A DNA stretch of 64,000 bases from Actinomadura syzygii (GTDB lineage: Bacteria; Actinomycetota; Actinomycetes; Streptosporangiales; Streptosporangiaceae): assembly GCF_008085905.1 (NCBI RefSeq), contig NZ_VSFF01000008.1, forward strand, positions 434,001 to 498,000, written 5' to 3'. The position numbers and the translations under genes were made by a program. This document shows positions 50,032-58,379 of this stretch, piece by piece. The notes beneath the pieces were generated by a model, which was not told where the DNA came from, did no database searches, and saw nothing but the letters and a program-made list of their open reading frames with translations. Each line of letters starts with the position of its first letter. Position 1 is the first letter of the stretch.

Positions 50032-50357
50032 AGGTGGCGCGTTGGCCCGGTGTGGTGTGGTGGTGGCGTATCCGGCACGGCCACACCACAGCGGAACACC
50101 ATCTGGACGTACTGGCGTCCCAGATGAGCGATCGCGGATGGGCTCATCTGAAGATTTACGTGGAGTGGCCCCCGACGCTGTGGGTCTTCGCCAAGGGACA
50201 CGAGGGCACCGCGTTGAGCGTCACGGCGAATCGGGAGGACGGGCGGTGGGTCTACCAGATCCTGTACTCGATCGAGTATCCGTGCCACGCGGTCGCGCAG
50301 GTGGCCGACTTCCTGGACGACCTCCTGCGCGACCGCGCGTTCAACCGGTCTCCGTAG
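50028..50357 (+). CDS. Hypothetical protein coupled to the HATPase gene
   Basis: 109 residues. The start overlaps the HATPase stop by ATGA. Tryptophan-rich N terminus (ARWPGVVWWWRIRHGHTT), a strand-rich centre (LKIYVEWPPTLWVFAKGHEG, VYQILYSIEYP) and a helical end. Family not recognised. It overlaps the convergent SpoIIE phosphatase gene by 17 bases at the 3' end. Confidence 0.7.
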   Translation: MKVARWPGVVWWWRIRHGHTTAEHHLDVLASQMSDRGWAHLKIYVEWPPTLWVFAKGHEGTALSVTANREDGRWVYQILYSIEYPCHAVAQVADFLDDLLRDRAFNRSP

Positions 50358-51570
50358 CCTCGGCCCGGCGCAGGAGGAGGACGGCCACGTCGTCCTCGGC
50401 CAGGTCGCGGCCGATGAGGGACGACATCACCGCCGCGCCGACCTGCTCCGGCGGGCCCGCGTACACCGCCTTGCGCAGCCGGGTGATGCCCACGTCCAGG
50501 GACTCTCCGCGCCGTTCCACCAGGCCGTCGGTGTAGAAGCACATGAGCGCGCCCGGTGGGAGTTCGATGGTGGTGGTCCGGCGGGGGAGCACCTCCTCCA
50601 GGCCGATCAGGACGTCGGTCTCCGCGGGAAGGCAGCGCGCCGGGGACCCCGGTACGGCGAGCACCGGGGGGCAGTGCCCGGCCGAGGACACCCGCACCCG
50701 CTCGATGCCGGGCTCGAAGACCGCGTACAGCACGGTCGCCGTCGCGTCCGGCTCGAAGTGGAGCATCTTGCGGTTGAGCTTGCGCAGGACCTCGGCGGGG
50801 TCGGTCGTGTCCAGGGCGTAGGCGCGGAGCGCGCTGCGCATCCGGCCCATGACCACGGCGGAGGGGAGGCCGTGCCCCGCCACGTCCCCCATCACGACGC
50901 CGATCTCGCCGGACGGCAGGGTGAACACGTCGTACCAGTCGCCGCCCACGGTCTCCTTGCCCGGACGGTAGCGGGCGCTCAGCTCCATCCCGGGGATCTC
51001 CGGCAGGGCGGCCGGGACCAGGCTGCGCTGGAGCTCCATGGCTCCGGCCCGCTCCGCCCGGCCGAGCATGACCTGCACCGCCATCGCGGCGGGCGTGGCG
51101 GCGTGCTGCAGGAGCTCGACGTCCTCGGGGCGGAACCTGCGCGGGGTCACCGTCCCGACGTGCATGACGCCGACGAGCGTCCCCTCGCAGATCAGCGGGA
51201 CGCCGAGGAGCGAGTGCAGGCCGCGCTGCACCAGCAGCGGGTTGAAGACGTTGGCCTTGCGCACGTCGTGGATGACGATGGGCTGCCGCTCGACGGCGAC
51301 GCGCCCGGCGAAGCCGTATCCCAGCGGGACGTGCGCGGCCTGGATGACCTCTTCCTCTATCCCCTTGGCGGCCGCCGCCACGAGGAACCGCTTCTGCCGG
51401 TCGAGAAGCAGCACGACGGCGGTGTCCGCGCCCAGCGACTGGCGGACGCGCTCAAGCAGGGCATCGAGGAACTCGTCGATGTCCATGTGGGCGAATGCCC
51501 GGTCGGTGATGGCCCGGATGTCCGCCAGCCGGTCGGCGACGGCGTCCTCGGGCTCGGTCGTCTGCTCCAC
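50341..51570 (-). CDS. GAF-domain SpoIIE/PP2C serine phosphatase
   Basis: 409 residues from GTG 51570; a GTG at 51627 would add 19 residues but overlap the acetate kinase gene. N-terminal GAF domain (about 20-165: ADTAVVLLLDRQKRFLVAAA, HSLLGVPLICEGTLVGVMHV) and a SpoIIE domain with metal Asp residues in KETVGGDWYDVF, VVMGDVAGHGLPSAVVM and LAEDDVAVLLLR. RsbU-like: dephosphorylates an anti-anti-sigma STAS protein in a partner-switching pathway in response to a GAF-bound signal. It lies 29 bp after ackA on the same strand. Confidence 0.9.
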   Translation of the reverse strand: MEQTTEPEDAVADRLADIRAITDRAFAHMDIDEFLDALLERVRQSLGADTAVVLLLDRQKRFLVAAAAKGIEEEVIQAAHVPLGYGFAGRVAVERQPIVIHDVRKANVFNPLLVQRGLHSLLGVPLICEGTLVGVMHVGTVTPRRFRPEDVELLQHAATPAAMAVQVMLGRAERAGAMELQRSLVPAALPEIPGMELSARYRPGKETVGGDWYDVFTLPSGEIGVVMGDVAGHGLPSAVVMGRMRSALRAYALDTTDPAEVLRKLNRKMLHFEPDATATVLYAVFEPGIERVRVSSAGHCPPVLAVPGSPARCLPAETDVLIGLEEVLPRRTTTIELPPGALMCFYTDGLVERRGESLDVGITRLRKAVYAGPPEQVGAAVMSSLIGRDLAEDDVAVLLLRRAEATETG

Positions 51571-51599
51571 CGGGAAACTGTATGTCGGAAAGTGTCTGC

Positions 51600-52682
51600 T
51601 TAGTACAGTTTGTAATGGTCGCAACACCGGCGCACTCCGTTGGCAATCTCCAGGTCTTCGCGAGCCGTGATCACCAGCGTGCGGACGGTGGCGCCCGCGT
51701 GGGTGAGGTCGGTGTCGCCGTCCGCGGCCGCGTTGCGGTCCGGGTCGACGCCGACACCGAGAAAGGCCAGGTCACCCGCCAGGCGCATGCGGACGGCCGC
51801 GTCGTGCTCCCCGACTCCGCCCGTGAAGACGAGCGCGTCCAGGCCGCCCAGGGACGCCGTCATGGCGGCGGCGCAGGCGCGCAGACGATGGTGGTAGACG
51901 TCCAGGGCGGCGAGGGCGGTGATGTCGCGCTGCTCGGCCAGGGAACGGATCCGGCGCATGTCGCCCGTCCCGGTGAGGCCGCGTAGCCCCGATTCGCTTT
52001 CCAGTGCCGAGTTGACGTCCTGCGCGGAGAGCCCGTGCTTGATCAGCCACAGCGGGATGCCCGGGTCGATGCTGCCCGCCCGGGACGCCATGACCAGCCC
52101 CTCCAGCGGCGTGAAGCCCATGGTCGTGTCGATCGAGCGTCCTTCGGCGACCGCGCACAGGGACGCGCCCGAGCCGAGATGGCACACCACCATCCGCAGC
52201 GAGGGCGGCGGGACGCCGAGCAACTCGCCCGTCCGGCGGACCGCGTAGGAGAACGACAGGCCGTGGAACCCGTAGCGCCGCAGCCCGTACCGTTCGCGCC
52301 ATTCGGCGGGCAGCGCGTAGGTCGAGGCGGCCTCGGGGAGAGTGGCGTGGAAGGCGGTGTCGAAGCAGGCCACGGCGGGGACGCCGGGCAGCGCGCCGGT
52401 GATCTCCGCGAGCGCGTGCAGGGACGCGGGCTGGTGCAGCGGGGCCAGATCGGCGAGGTCGCGCAGCCGCTCGGTGACGGCCGCGTCGATCGGGACGGGC
52501 TCGGTGTAGTCGGTGCCGCCGTGCACGAAGCGGACGCCGATCGCGTCGGGCTTCGGCATTCCGGCGGCGAGGTCCGCCATTTCGTGTCCCGCGCCGGAGT
52601 CTTCGGAGAGGACGGAGTCGTCGTGGTCTAGCAGGCTTATCTTCAGGCTGCTGGAGCCGGGGTTGACGGTGAGGACTCTCAA
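51600..52682 (-). CDS. ackA: Acetate kinase
   Basis: 360 residues, slightly short for the family (usually near 400). Motifs: LTVNPGSSSLK at the N terminus, RRYGFHGLSFSY, VVCHLGSGASLCAV, IDTTMGFTPLEGLVMASR and GGVGEHDAAVR. It makes ATP and acetate from acetyl phosphate, the product of the phosphoketolase just upstream. Start chosen as TTG 52682, which overlaps the phosphoketolase stop (TTGA) and gives the canonical MRVLTVNPG start; GTG 52691 is possible. No clear ribosome site, so translation is probably coupled. Confidence 0.92.
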   Translation of the reverse strand: MRVLTVNPGSSSLKISLLDHDDSVLSEDSGAGHEMADLAAGMPKPDAIGVRFVHGGTDYTEPVPIDAAVTERLRDLADLAPLHQPASLHALAEITGALPGVPAVACFDTAFHATLPEAASTYALPAEWRERYGLRRYGFHGLSFSYAVRRTGELLGVPPPSLRMVVCHLGSGASLCAVAEGRSIDTTMGFTPLEGLVMASRAGSIDPGIPLWLIKHGLSAQDVNSALESESGLRGLTGTGDMRRIRSLAEQRDITALAALDVYHHRLRACAAAMTASLGGLDALVFTGGVGEHDAAVRMRLAGDLAFLGVGVDPDRNAAADGDTDLTHAGATVRTLVITAREDLEIANGVRRCCDHYKLY

Positions 52683-55021
52683 TGCGGCCACGTCCAGTTC
52701 TGGATTTCGGGGGCGTCCTGGCCGTGTTCGCGGGTGTAGGCGCGGAGGCGGAGGCGTTCGTCTGCCATGCGCTGCCTGATGTGGGCGACCCGTCCGCCCA
52801 GGGAGGGGACGCGGTCGATGACGTCCATGACCAGGTGGAAGCGGTCCAGATCGTTGAGCATGACCATGTCGAACGGAGTCGTGGTCGTTCCTTCTTCCTT
52901 GTAGCCGCGGACGTGCAGGTGGTCGTGTCCGGCGCGGCGGTAGGTGAGCCGGTGGATCAGGTATGGGTAGCCGTGGAAGGCGAAGATGACGGGCTTGTCG
53001 GTGGTGAAAAGGGCGTCGTAGTCGCGGTCCGGCATTCCGTGCGGGTGCTGGCTGGGCGGTTGGAGCCGCATGAGGTCGACGACGTTCACCACTCGGACGC
53101 GCAGTTCCGGGAACAGTTGACGGAGTAGGTCGACGGCGGCGAGGGTCTCCAGCGTCGGGATGTCGCCCGCGCACGCGAGCACCACGTCGGGATCGGCTCC
53201 GCCATCGGTGGACGCCCATTCCCAGATGCCGATTCCGCGTGTGCTGTGCGCGATCGCCTCGTCCATTGACAGCCAGTCGAGCGCGGGCTGCTTTCCGGCG
53301 ACGACGACGTTCACGTAGTCGCGGGAGCGCAGGCAATGGTCACCGACCGAGAGCAGGGTGTTGGCGTCCGGTGGCAGGTAGACCCGGACGATCTCCGGTT
53401 TCTTGTTCATGACGACGTCCAGGAAACCGGGGTCCTGGTGAGTGAAGCCGTTGTGGTCCTGCCGCCACACATGCGAGGAGAGAAGGTAGTTGAGGGACGC
53501 GATCGGGCGTCGCCACGGGAGCGCGCGGGTGACCTTCAGCCATTTCGCGTGCTGGTTGAACATCGCGTCCACGATGTGCACAAAAGCCTCGTAGCTGTTG
53601 AACAGGCCGTGCCGTCCGGTGAGGAGATATCCCTCCAGCCAGCCTTGGCAGAGGTGCTCGCTCAGCACCTCCATCACCTGTCCGGACGGGGCCTGGTGCT
53701 CGTCGGTGGGGAGCAGTTCGCCCTGGAACACGCGGTCGGTCGCGTCGAACACGGCGTTGAGGCGGTTGGACGCCGTCTCGTCCGCACCCATGATGCGGAA
53801 ATTGGACGGATTGGCCCGGATGACGTCGCGGAGGAACGTCCCGAGTTGCCGGGTCGGCTCGGTGACCGCCTTGCCCGGGGCATCGACCGGGACGGCGTAG
53901 TCGCAGAAGTCGGGCAGGACCAGCGGTTTCAGCAGCAGCCCGCCGTTCGCGTGCGGGTTCGCGCTCATCCGCCGCTCGCCGACCGGGGCCTGCGCGCGGA
54001 TCTCCTCGACCGGGCGGCCCGCGCCGTCGAACAGCTCGTCCGGACGGTACGAGCGCAGCCATTCCTCCAGCAGCGCGAGGTGCGCGGGGTCGTCGCGGAC
54101 ACCCGACAGCGGCACCTGGTGGGAGCGCCACGTGTTCTCGACCGGGAGGCCGTCGACCTCCTTCGGGCCCGTCCAGCCCTTGGGGCTCCGCAGGACGATC
54201 ATCGGCCAGCGCCGCCGCTCCGACGTCCGCCCGGAGCGCGCGCCCTGCTGGATCTCGGCGATCTCGTCGAGGGCCTGGTCGAGCGCGGCGGCCATCTTGT
54301 GGTGCATGGACGCGGGGTCGTCGCCGGTCACCAGGAACGGCATGTACCCGTACCCGTCGAGAAGCTGGACGAGTTCCTCCTCCGGAATCCGCGCCAGCAC
54401 GGTCGGGTTCGCGATCTTGTATCCGTTGAGGTGCAGGATGGGCAGGACGGCGCCGTCCTTCACCGGGTCCAGGAACTTGCCGGAATGCCAGCTCGCCGCG
54501 AGCGGCCCGGTCTCGGCCTCGCCGTCACCGACGATGCACGCGACGACGAGATCCGGATTGTCGAACGCGGCGCCATACGCGTGCGCGAGCGAATATCCGA
54601 GTTCGCCGCCCTCGTGAATGGAGCCCGGCGTCTCCGGCGCGACATGGCTCGGGATCCCGCCGGGGAACGAGAACTGCCGGAAGAGGCGCCGCATGCCCGC
54701 CTCGTCGTACGACACGTCCGGATAGACCTCGCTGTAGGTCCCCTCAAGCCAGGCGTTCGCGACGGCCGCCGGGCCGCCGTGCCCCGGGCCCATGACGTAG
54801 ATCATGTCCAGGTCGCGCTTCTTGATCACCCGGTTGAGGTGCGCGTAGCAGAAGTTCAGGCCGGGGGTCGTGCCCCAGTGGCCGAGCAGGCGCGGCTTGA
54901 TGTCGTCGCGGGTGAGCGGCTCGCGGAGCAGCGGATTGCCCAGGAGGTATATCTGGCCCACCGAGAGGTAGTTCGCGGCTCGCCAGTACGTGTCGATCCG
55001 TCGCGGTTCTTCGTCGGTCAC
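52679..55021 (-). CDS. xfp: Xylulose-5-phosphate/fructose-6-phosphate phosphoketolase
   Basis: 780 residues, full length. TPP-dependent enzyme with LLGHWGTTPGLNFCYAHLNR, VMGPGHGGPAAVANAWLEG, the TPP motif VGDGEAETGPLAASWHS and the C-terminal RLTYRRAGHDHLHVRGYKEE. It cleaves xylulose 5-phosphate or fructose 6-phosphate to acetyl phosphate plus glyceraldehyde 3-phosphate or erythrose 4-phosphate. With ackA it forms the phosphoketolase bypass that yields ATP and acetate without glycolytic loss of carbon. GTG start. Confidence 0.96.
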   Translation of the reverse strand: MTDEEPRRIDTYWRAANYLSVGQIYLLGNPLLREPLTRDDIKPRLLGHWGTTPGLNFCYAHLNRVIKKRDLDMIYVMGPGHGGPAAVANAWLEGTYSEVYPDVSYDEAGMRRLFRQFSFPGGIPSHVAPETPGSIHEGGELGYSLAHAYGAAFDNPDLVVACIVGDGEAETGPLAASWHSGKFLDPVKDGAVLPILHLNGYKIANPTVLARIPEEELVQLLDGYGYMPFLVTGDDPASMHHKMAAALDQALDEIAEIQQGARSGRTSERRRWPMIVLRSPKGWTGPKEVDGLPVENTWRSHQVPLSGVRDDPAHLALLEEWLRSYRPDELFDGAGRPVEEIRAQAPVGERRMSANPHANGGLLLKPLVLPDFCDYAVPVDAPGKAVTEPTRQLGTFLRDVIRANPSNFRIMGADETASNRLNAVFDATDRVFQGELLPTDEHQAPSGQVMEVLSEHLCQGWLEGYLLTGRHGLFNSYEAFVHIVDAMFNQHAKWLKVTRALPWRRPIASLNYLLSSHVWRQDHNGFTHQDPGFLDVVMNKKPEIVRVYLPPDANTLLSVGDHCLRSRDYVNVVVAGKQPALDWLSMDEAIAHSTRGIGIWEWASTDGGADPDVVLACAGDIPTLETLAAVDLLRQLFPELRVRVVNVVDLMRLQPPSQHPHGMPDRDYDALFTTDKPVIFAFHGYPYLIHRLTYRRAGHDHLHVRGYKEEGTTTTPFDMVMLNDLDRFHLVMDVIDRVPSLGGRVAHIRQRMADERLRLRAYTREHGQDAPEIQNWTWPH

Positions 55022-55082
55022 GACGTAGGCACGTCCCCGCGATCGGCGGTCTCAACCGTCCGGGAAGGGCACCGGAGTAACG

Positions 55083-55123
55083 GAGCCACGGCGGCGTGGG
55101 TGCGCCTTGCGCCGCCGTGGCTC
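55083..55123. terminator. Hairpin upstream of phosphoketolase
   Basis: GAGCCACGGCGGCG and CGCCGCCGTGGCTC form a perfect 14-bp stem with a 13-nt loop, 62 bp upstream of the xfp start. Its place before a divergent gene pair, not after a gene, is unexpected; it may be a leader hairpin or a remnant terminator. Confidence 0.55.
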
Positions 55124-55158
55124 ACTTCCCACCTGGTCGAGGACGTCACCGGTTACAG

Positions 55159-55199
55159 GGGCGGTCGCCGCGCCGAGCGGCGGCGCGGCGACCGCCCCG
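55159..55199. terminator. Very strong second hairpin in the same interval
   Basis: An uninterrupted 18-bp perfect stem (GGGGCGGTCGCCGCGCCG and its complement) around a 5-nt loop. The 459-bp interval 55022-55480 has no gene; besides the two hairpins it holds the iteron array before the amidase. Confidence 0.65.
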
Positions 55200-55422
55200 C
55201 CCCCCAGCGAACCGGTGGGAGCGTCTCACTAGGTGCGTTGAAGCCTGCCGCTTACCGGCGCGTAGGTATTCGGGTCCGGGGGCGCGGTCGACCGGCGGTC
55301 CGGTCCCTGCGACGACCGGCTCACGCTCCGCGACGAACGGACGACGCAGCGCGACCGGCGGCACGTCCGGCGGTGCGCCCCTCCAGGCCCGGCGGTTCTG
55401 CGATGCTACGCGGAACAGCCAG

Positions 55423-55472
55423 GTCGTACACAAGGTCGTATACACGGGCCGTATACAAGGGTCGTACACAGG
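55423..55472 (+). repeat. Four 12-bp direct repeats before the amidase start
   Basis: GTCGTACACAAG, GTCGTATACACG, GCCGTATACAAG and GTCGTACACAGG at 55423, 55435, 55448 and 55461, spaced 12-13 bp, ending ten bases before the ATG at 55481. Each has a near-palindromic GTAYAC core. Probably binding sites for an unknown regulator. Confidence 0.8.
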
Positions 55473-55480
55473 GAGATGGC

Positions 55481-56755
55481 ATGGGCGGGTTCTTCACCGG
55501 CCGGACGCTGACGGACCTCGGCCGCGCGCTGCGGTCCGGGGACGAGTCGGCGGCCGGGCTCCTCGCGGGCGCGCTGGAGTCGGTCGATCCGGAGCTGAAC
55601 GCCTTCGTGACCGTCGACCGCGCGGGCGCGGAGGCGGCGGCGCGGCGGGCGGACGCGGAACTCGCGGCCGGCGCCGACCGGGGCCCGCTGCACGGGATCC
55701 CGGTCGCGGTGAAGGACATCATCGACGTCGCCGGGCTGCCGACCGGCATGGGCTCCGCGCACTTCGCCGGGCACGTCGCGGACGCCGACGCCGACTGCGT
55801 CCGGCTGCTCCGCGACGCGGGCGCCGTGATCGTCGGCAAGACCGGCACGCACGAGTTCGCCTACGGCGGGAGCGGCGACGTGACGGTGGACGGGCCCGTC
55901 CGCAACCCGCACGACCGGGAGCGGATGTCCGGCGGGTCGAGCAGCGGCAGCGCCGTCGCGGTCGCGGCGGGGACCGTCCCGCTCGCCCTCGGCACCGACA
56001 CCGGCGGGTCGGTGCGGATCCCGGCGGCGTTCTGCGGCATCGCCGGGTTCAAGCCCGCCTACAACTCCATCCCGACCGGCGGGGTGTTCCCGCTGTCGAC
56101 GTCCTTCGACCACGTGGGCCTGCTCGCCGGGTCGGCGGGCGACTGCCGCGTCGCCTACGAGGCGCTCGTCGCCCCGATCGACCCGGTGTCGGACGGCGGG
56201 CGCGTCGCGTGGATAGAGCCGCAGGCCATCGACCCCGAGGTGGAGTCGGCCGTCCGGGCGCTGTTCCCGGACGCGCCGCCCGAGACGCTCGACTTCGCCG
56301 AACTGCGGCGCGTCTTCCGCTTCATCCAGGACAGCGAGGCGTACGACGTCCACGCCGAGCGGGTCGCCGAGGCGCCGGAGCTGTACCAGCGGCCGACGCT
56401 CGAACGGCTGGAGCGCGCCGCCGAGACGCCCGGCTGGCGGTACGTGCGGGCGTTCCGGGAGCGGGAGGAGTTCGCCCGCCGGGTCGACGGGCTCCTCGAC
56501 CGCTACGACCTGCTCGCCATGCCGACCCTGCCGATCACCGCGCCGAAGATCGGCGAGACGGAGGGGCCGCTCGGGCCGCACGTCCCGACGCTGGTCAGCC
56601 TCACCTGCCCGTGGAACGTGCTCGGGCTGCCCGCGCTGAGCGTTCCCGCCGGGACGGTCGGCGGCCTGCCGGTCGGCGCGCAGCTCGTCACCCGGCGCGG
56701 CGCCGAGAGCCTCCTCTTCGACGCCGCCGCCCGCCTGACGGTCGTCACGGGCTGA
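55481..56755 (+). CDS. Amidase (amidase-signature family)
   Basis: 424 residues from the ATG with GGGAG five bases upstream. Ser-Ser-Lys triad: Lys in GIPVAVKDIIDVAG, the first Ser in GGSSSGSAVAVAAG, the nucleophile Ser in DTGGSVRIPAAFCG. No signal peptide. It could hydrolyse amides such as aryl-acetamides or act as a urea-amidolyase type enzyme; it lacks the GatA context, so tRNA amidation is unlikely. Preceded by an iteron array that suggests specific control. Confidence 0.93.
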   Translation: MGGFFTGRTLTDLGRALRSGDESAAGLLAGALESVDPELNAFVTVDRAGAEAAARRADAELAAGADRGPLHGIPVAVKDIIDVAGLPTGMGSAHFAGHVADADADCVRLLRDAGAVIVGKTGTHEFAYGGSGDVTVDGPVRNPHDRERMSGGSSSGSAVAVAAGTVPLALGTDTGGSVRIPAAFCGIAGFKPAYNSIPTGGVFPLSTSFDHVGLLAGSAGDCRVAYEALVAPIDPVSDGGRVAWIEPQAIDPEVESAVRALFPDAPPETLDFAELRRVFRFIQDSEAYDVHAERVAEAPELYQRPTLERLERAAETPGWRYVRAFREREEFARRVDGLLDRYDLLAMPTLPITAPKIGETEGPLGPHVPTLVSLTCPWNVLGLPALSVPAGTVGGLPVGAQLVTRRGAESLLFDAAARLTVVTG

Positions 56756-56828
56756 CGGTCGTCACGGGCTGGCGGCGGTCACGGGCTGGCGGCGGTCACG
56801 GGCTGGCGGCGGTCACGGGCTGGCGGTT
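56744..56828. repeat. Five tandem 17-bp repeats at a convergent gene end
   Basis: GTCACGGGCTGGCGGCG in five copies (first and last degenerate), from the final codons of the amidase through the stop of the DnaG-like gene. Both stop codons lie in the array: the amidase TGA is at 56753-56755 and the minus-strand TGA at 56815-56813. Confidence 0.9.
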
Positions 56829-58327
56829 TCGAGGAGGATCTCGGTGACGAGGGCGGGCGGCACGTCCGTCCTCGACGCGATCCGGACGACCTGACGCGCC
56901 GCCTCCGCCGGACGGGACGCGATCAACCCGGACGCGGCACGAATGGCGGTGAGCCGTTCCTCCGGCGTACCGAGCGTCCCGCCCGCGCGGGCGAGCGCGG
57001 CGTCGACGGCCGCGTCCAGCAGCGGCGCGCGGCCGCGGAGCGCTTGGAGAAGGGCGGTGCGTCCGTCCGCCCGGAGGACGTCGGCGGGGTCGCGTCCGAC
57101 GGGCAGCGCCGCCAGCTCGACCGGCCCGCCGAGCCCGGCGAGCCGCTCCCACGCGCGGACGGCGCCGGAGCGTCCCGCCGGGTCGCCGTCCAGCGCGACG
57201 AGGATGCCCGCCCGGTCGAGGTCGGCGGTGTCGGCGAGCGCGCCGAGCTGCGCCGAGGTGAGCGCGAGCCCGCAGGTCGCGACAGCCGCGTACTCGGTCG
57301 GGCCCGCGAGCGTCACCGCGATCGCGTCCAGCGGCCCTTCGACCACCACCGGACGCGCGCCCGCCGCGAGCCGGTCGCGCGCCTCGTGCAGCCCGTACAG
57401 CAGTTCGCCCTTGTGGAAGAGGGACGTGTCAGGCCCGTTGAGGTACTTGGGGCCGGGGGCGTCGTCGCGGCGGCGTCCGATGAAGCCCGCGACCGCGCCG
57501 TCCACGGTCCGGATGGCGAAGACTGCGCGGTCGCGGAACGTGTCGCGGAGGCGTCCGGCCTGGTCGCGGCGGGCGAGCCCGGCGGCGACGATCGCGTCGT
57601 CGGGGTGGCCGCGCGTGCGCAGGTGCTCGGTGAGGACGCGCCGTCCGGCGGGCGCGTACCCGATCCGCCAGCGCGCCTGCACGCCCGCTGGGAAACCGCG
57701 TTCGGCCAGGTAGGCGGGCACCCAGCTCGCGTCGAGGCTGGTGCGAAAGAAGCGTTCGGCGTCGGCGGTGATCCCGTCCCTGGACGATCCCGACGCCCGC
57801 CCGTGCACGCGGCGCGCCGTCCGCAGGATGCGGTCGCCCAGGCTTGGCCCGGCCCAGAACGCGCGGTCCGGGAAGGCGGGCATCGCCGGTTCGAGCCCGA
57901 GCCAGGACGCGACGAGGAACGCGATCGAGTCGGCCTCGACCCGCCGCACCACCCGGTCCGGGACGTTCGCCGTCAGTGCCGCGACGTGGCGTCCCGCGCC
58001 GGGCGGCGGCGGGCCCGGTGCGGGGAGCGGCAGGCCCTCGGTCTGCGTCACGTCGAACACGGCGCGCGGCGCGCCCGTCCGGCCGAGGACGCGGATGCCG
58101 GTCTCGCCCTTCCTGACCTGGCGTCCCGCCGACCGCCACTCCTCGTAGGAGCGGACGTCCGCCGCGCCCCGCCACTGGGCGCCGATCAGCAGGATGCCGG
58201 TGTAGTCGTGGCGGCGGCCGTGCACCACAGCCTGGTCGAGCCAGCGGGACCAGGGGAGCGTCCCGTCCCGGAGCCGGGCCGTCTCCCGGTCGGCGACACC
58301 GCGCAGCAGCCGCTCGTCGCGGCCCAT
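56813..58327 (-). CDS. DnaG-like toprim protein with ArdC-like N-terminal domain
   Basis: 504 residues from ATG 58327 (GAGGAGG seven bases before). The first about 90 residues (TGILLIGAQWRGAADVRSYE, RQVRKGETGIRVLGR) resemble the ssDNA-binding N-terminal domain of ArdC. The middle has the DnaG core N-terminal fold (YLAERGFPAGVQARWRIGY, FRDRAVFAIRTVDGAVAGFI, KYLNGPDTSLFHKGELLYG). A toprim domain follows, VVVEGPLDAIAV and LVALDGDPAG. The CHC2 zinc finger of true DnaG is absent, so it is a specialised primase-like protein, often plasmid- or element-linked elsewhere. Confidence 0.82.
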   Translation of the reverse strand: MGRDERLLRGVADRETARLRDGTLPWSRWLDQAVVHGRRHDYTGILLIGAQWRGAADVRSYEEWRSAGRQVRKGETGIRVLGRTGAPRAVFDVTQTEGLPLPAPGPPPPGAGRHVAALTANVPDRVVRRVEADSIAFLVASWLGLEPAMPAFPDRAFWAGPSLGDRILRTARRVHGRASGSSRDGITADAERFFRTSLDASWVPAYLAERGFPAGVQARWRIGYAPAGRRVLTEHLRTRGHPDDAIVAAGLARRDQAGRLRDTFRDRAVFAIRTVDGAVAGFIGRRRDDAPGPKYLNGPDTSLFHKGELLYGLHEARDRLAAGARPVVVEGPLDAIAVTLAGPTEYAAVATCGLALTSAQLGALADTADLDRAGILVALDGDPAGRSGAVRAWERLAGLGGPVELAALPVGRDPADVLRADGRTALLQALRGRAPLLDAAVDAALARAGGTLGTPEERLTAIRAASGLIASRPAEAARQVVRIASRTDVPPALVTEILLETASP

Positions 58328-58379
58328 GGAAGCCTCCTCGCCGTCGGCGGGCGGGGAAGCCATCTCAGGTCATACCCAG

